A stretch of 64,000 nucleotides of DNA from contig NBIV01000143.1 of NCBI GenBank assembly GCA_003194525.1, positions 62,001 to 126,000 of the forward strand, written 5' to 3'. Every line of letters begins with the position of its first letter. Positions within the stretch are counted from its first letter, which is position 1. Position numbers and translations under genes: made by a program. Positions 61,800-64,000 of the stretch are shown in pieces. The notes beneath the pieces are model-generated. The model worked only from the letters and a program-made list of their open reading frames with translations. It had not been told where the DNA came from and made no database searches. The stretch comes from Gracilariopsis chorda. Taxonomy: Eukaryota; Rhodophyta; Florideophyceae; Gracilariales; Gracilariaceae.

Positions 61800-62071
61800 G
61801 GTAGTTGCGCTTAAACTCCCCGTGTAGCACGGTATATTTCCCGCATTTGTGGCGATGCCTCCCGGGATGGATCGGGCGATTGCATTTCCGCTGCTGCGGT
61901 ATTGGAGGGAGGCTTCTCGTTTTCCCGTGACAAACGGTGTATTTGCCGCTTTTGCGGGGCCTGCGCGTCTGGTTCCTGTTGCACAGCACTGCCCGAGAAC
62001 GGGTGATTAGTGTCGCGTGACATACTCCGTGCTCCACGGTCAGTGTTCCGTAGGTTACGGTGTATTTCCCG
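61800..62071 (-). repeat. Repeated hairpin module in the gypsy-4 linker
   Basis: Three diverged copies of a unit built from 'ggcaaatacaccgt' or 'gggaaata(c/t)accgt' followed by a short hairpin (CCGTA-ACC-TACGG, CCGTG-CTA-CACGG and a third weaker one) lie near 62068, 61943 and 61840 on the minus strand. In one frame they translate as NGKYTVTYG, SGKYTVCHG and CGKYTVLHG. Confidence 0.75.
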
Positions 62072-63207
62072 TTACGACGGGGATATCGTTCCTCTAAAAC
62101 GAGTGTTCTCCTCCCCCTCCTTATACGGAGTGGCGGGATAAGGGATACCAATCCCCACTTGGCGGGTATAAATGCTCGCCAGTGGGGCAGGCGTGGTAGG
62201 GGCGGGCGCTGAGAGGCCCGAATTACCCGGCTGAGCCGGTGAGTCCGACAGGGTCGGTAGGTCTGAGAGTCCCCGGCTGGGGTGTGGTAGTACCGTAGGC
62301 CTAGTACTCCCGGATGATTGTGTTGCAGAGTCCGTAGAAACGGGGTTGCCTGGATCCAGGACTACCTCTGACGAGGGAGGAGGGGCAAGGACAACACGAT
62401 CACGGGAAATCCGTTCGTGTGTGTCGCCCATCTCTACCACGACAGTGTCGGTGTTTACAGAGATGTCCTTGAATGGTCCATCCGCCACAGGCGAGAGGTT
62501 ATGGCGCTTCTCCCGTTCCGGGTTGTAGTACTCCTTCCTGATGAAGACGTAGTTATTCGCCCGAATCGGGGACGGTTTCCCTCGCAAGCGAGCATCAAAA
62601 CTCCGCTTGTAAGCGGCTTGGGCCCGTGCCATAGACCTCCGCGCAGCGGGGACCAGCTTGGAAAGCCATTGATTCCATTGCTGCCGGTAGATAACCACTG
62701 ATGGGAAATTGTCCAAGGTAGCTTGGGGTTCCAGCGCCACAGGCGGGGGTGTTCTAGATAGAACCAACTCGAATGGCGAAACTCCGGTAGTCCGGTGTAC
62801 CTGCGTATTGTACGCGTAGGTTACCGCATCAGCGTACATGTCCCAGTTCTTTGGGTGGTCTGCGACGTAGGAACGTAACGCCGCTAGTAACGTCCGGTTA
62901 AACCGTTCAACTTGCCCAATACACTGGGGTGGTAGGTAGTCGTGAACAAGTTTTTGACATCCAGGATGCGACAAACATCCTGGAAGAACTTGCTCACGAA
63001 CTGCTTCCCGTTATCGGAGAGCACCTCCACAGGGGGACCGTAGACGAAAATCCAGTGCGTCACCCGAGCCTGGGCCACCGTGAGAGCAGTTATCCTTCGA
63101 AGAGGGACAGTCCGTACCAGCTTAGAAAAGCGGTTGGTAATGACAAGTAGAAACTTGTTTCCACGTTTCGTGGTGAGTGGTGGTCCGAGAATATCGATCG
63201 CGATAAA
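62072..63207 (-). pseudogene. Gypsy-4 integrase, one stop and one frameshift
   Basis: From 63207 down: TAA, then FIAIDILGPPL (first catalytic Asp), FVYGPPVEVLSDNGKQFVSK (second Asp) and FTTTYHP. There the frame shifts by one base (about 62930-62950) into PPQCIGQVERFNRTLLAALR, with the catalytic Glu in QVERF. After that come TTGVSPFELVLSRTPPPVAL and a Pro/Ser-rich tail to the stop at 62072. Two lesions would prevent a single product from this copy. The integrase core residues themselves are all present. Confidence 0.8.
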
Positions 63208-64000
63208 TTAGAGCGGCGCCCTTGCGGGGAATAGTTTCATCTTCTTCGCATTTTTGCGTAGTTTTACGCGATTCTTCGCGCATTTGCTACAAAACCGCAC
63301 GGTTGCGTAGCAATCCACCGCCATGGCGGGCCAATAGAAATCCCTTCGTAGGGTTAGGTAGAGTTTCCTCCCACCTGGGTGGCCTCCAATGGGGGCGTAG
63401 TGTGATAGATGTAACACCCGCGACTGCAGGGAATGAGGTACCTCAATCTGTGGGCGGGCTTCGACCTTCCTGACGAGGTAGCCTTTGTCGTCTACCCCGA
63501 AAGGGAGTTCTTCACCACCGTTAAGACGGGCACGAATCCTCGTACAGAATGGGTCGCCGAATTGTTCTCGGGTCAATCCTTCCGGTGATACCGGTACAAA
63601 GTTTCCCGGTAACGGGTTCTCAGATTCATCTCGCGATGCGAGTAGTTCGTCAAAGTCAGCATCCTCGTCCCAGTTTTCTGGCCCAGCCTCGACGGCACAT
63701 TCCGGATCATCCGGGTCTATAGCCATGAAACATGGGACTTCATCATCCTCCGTTGGGAGTGCTTCCCCACTTGTGGGTAACCGCGAAAAGGCGTCGGCTT
63801 GGGTGTTCTGCGCGCCCTTTTTATAAATGACTTGAAAGTAATATTCCGCGAGGCGGAGTCTCCAGCGCATGAGGCGTCCCGACGGGTCGGAGATATTCAT
63901 CAACCACCTCAATGAGGAATGATCCGTGTACACGGTGAAGTGAATTCCCATAAGGTAGGGGCGCAGAGTGGTCATCGCCCATACGATGGCGAGGCACTCT
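63208..64000 (-). CDS. pol: Gypsy-4 RNase H and integrase zinc region (partial)
   Basis: The frame is open from the window edge. Codons before the first Met (63975) read ECLAIVWA, so it continues upstream beyond 64000. RNase H shows TLRPYLMGIHFTVYTDHSSL and YKKGAQNTQADAFSRL. After an acidic linker come the integrase zinc motifs LHLSHYAPIGGHPGGRKLYL and CSKCAKN (H-H-C-C). It ends at TAA (63208-63210), where homologous elements continue into the integrase core, so this stop is probably a lesion. Perfect hairpins occur inside this coding part, for example CTCGC-GAT-GCGAG at 63630-63642 and CCGGAT-C-ATCCGG at 63702-63714. Confidence 0.85.
   Translation of the reverse strand, partial: ECLAIVWAMTTLRPYLMGIHFTVYTDHSSLRWLMNISDPSGRLMRWRLRLAEYYFQVIYKKGAQNTQADAFSRLPTSGEALPTEDDEVPCFMAIDPDDPECAVEAGPENWDEDADFDELLASRDESENPLPGNFVPVSPEGLTREQFGDPFCTRIRARLNGGEELPFGVDDKGYLVRKVEARPQIEVPHSLQSRVLHLSHYAPIGGHPGGRKLYLTLRRDFYWPAMAVDCYATVRFCSKCAKNRVKLRKNAKKMKLFPARAPL

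Larger units (their letters stand above)
58928..64000 (-). mobile_element. Gypsy-4: hairpin-dense chromovirus, 3' part
   Basis: A minus-strand Ty3/gypsy element whose 5' part lies beyond the window end. From 64000 downward: RNase H, integrase, a long linker, chromodomain, a 0.8-kb 3' region, polypurine tract, 3' LTR. It is inserted into gypsy-2 pol (left flank AAACT; the other flank is outside). The whole element is filled with short GC-rich perfect hairpins, including inside coding sequence. Confidence 0.9.

Noticed and set aside
60671-61804. Long plus-strand frames (167 and 209 codons) in gypsy-4
   Set aside because: The minus strand in the same place encodes a clear chromodomain; the plus frames have no motif and follow from high GC and palindromic content.

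Overview
This window looks like a repeat-rich piece of a eukaryotic nuclear genome. It carries many LTR retrotransposons with chromodomains and tRNA-type primer sites, tyrosine-recombinase (DIRS-like) retroelement remnants, a Helitron, Tc1/mariner and pogo-like DNA transposon remnants, and only two convincing host genes, both without visible introns. The host genes are a secreted integrin-beta-like VWA protein and a membrane-anchored PI-PLC-like protein with the bacterial-type single X domain. The combination would suit a compact-gene protist or alga. A red alga such as a Porphyridium relative is my best guess, but it rests on general resemblance and is not established by the sequence. No tRNA, rRNA, CRISPR or bacterial-style operon was recognised.

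Layout. 0.3-0.65 kb: copia RNase H remnant (-). 0.65-2.26 kb: repeats only. 2.26-6.57 kb: decayed Helitron Rep/helicase (-). 6.58-11.94 kb: complete chromovirus 'gypsy-1' (+, target duplication CAAAG, intact pol, frameshifted gag). 12.6-15.4 kb: DIRS-like remnant (+: RT, RNase H, tyrosine recombinase). 15.4-16.65 kb: unknown reading frames (-). 17.1-17.7 kb: second tyrosine recombinase (-). 21.2-22.4 kb: VWA/integrin-beta-like gene (+). 23.8-26.5 kb: decayed Ty1/copia 'copia-3' (-). 27.3-29.15 kb: Tc1/mariner remnant (+) split by an 803-bp solo LTR. 30.4-31.4 kb: pogo-like transposase remnant (-). 31.7-33.06 kb: second LTR of the same family and two related tandem LTR-like units. 33.1-36.5 kb: no gene, with a striking palindrome cluster and a diverged duplication. 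36.7-38.1 kb: PI-PLC-like gene (+). 38.74-44.73 kb: complete, very young 'copia-1' (-, target duplication ACTGT).

44.85-64 kb is a nested stack. An old chromovirus copy 'gypsy-3' is broken by a 0.5-kb unclassified insertion, by 'copia-2' (47.55-54.40 kb, duplication GTCTC, itself carrying a 943-bp solo LTR) and by a close relative 'gypsy-2' (from 55.21 kb). Gypsy-2 is in turn broken by 'gypsy-4' (58.93 kb to beyond the window end, minus strand).

The most unusual feature is gypsy-4 and its related LTRs. They are packed with short perfect hairpins every few tens of bases, in the LTR, in the untranslated regions and inside coding sequence. Other notable points: both Copia elements carry a primer site matching the anticodon half of initiator tRNA, with a possible gag AUG inside it; a near-intact young Copia element has V-T-D-H at the reverse-transcriptase active site; and a compact cluster of three palindromes lies at 34.14-34.22 kb.
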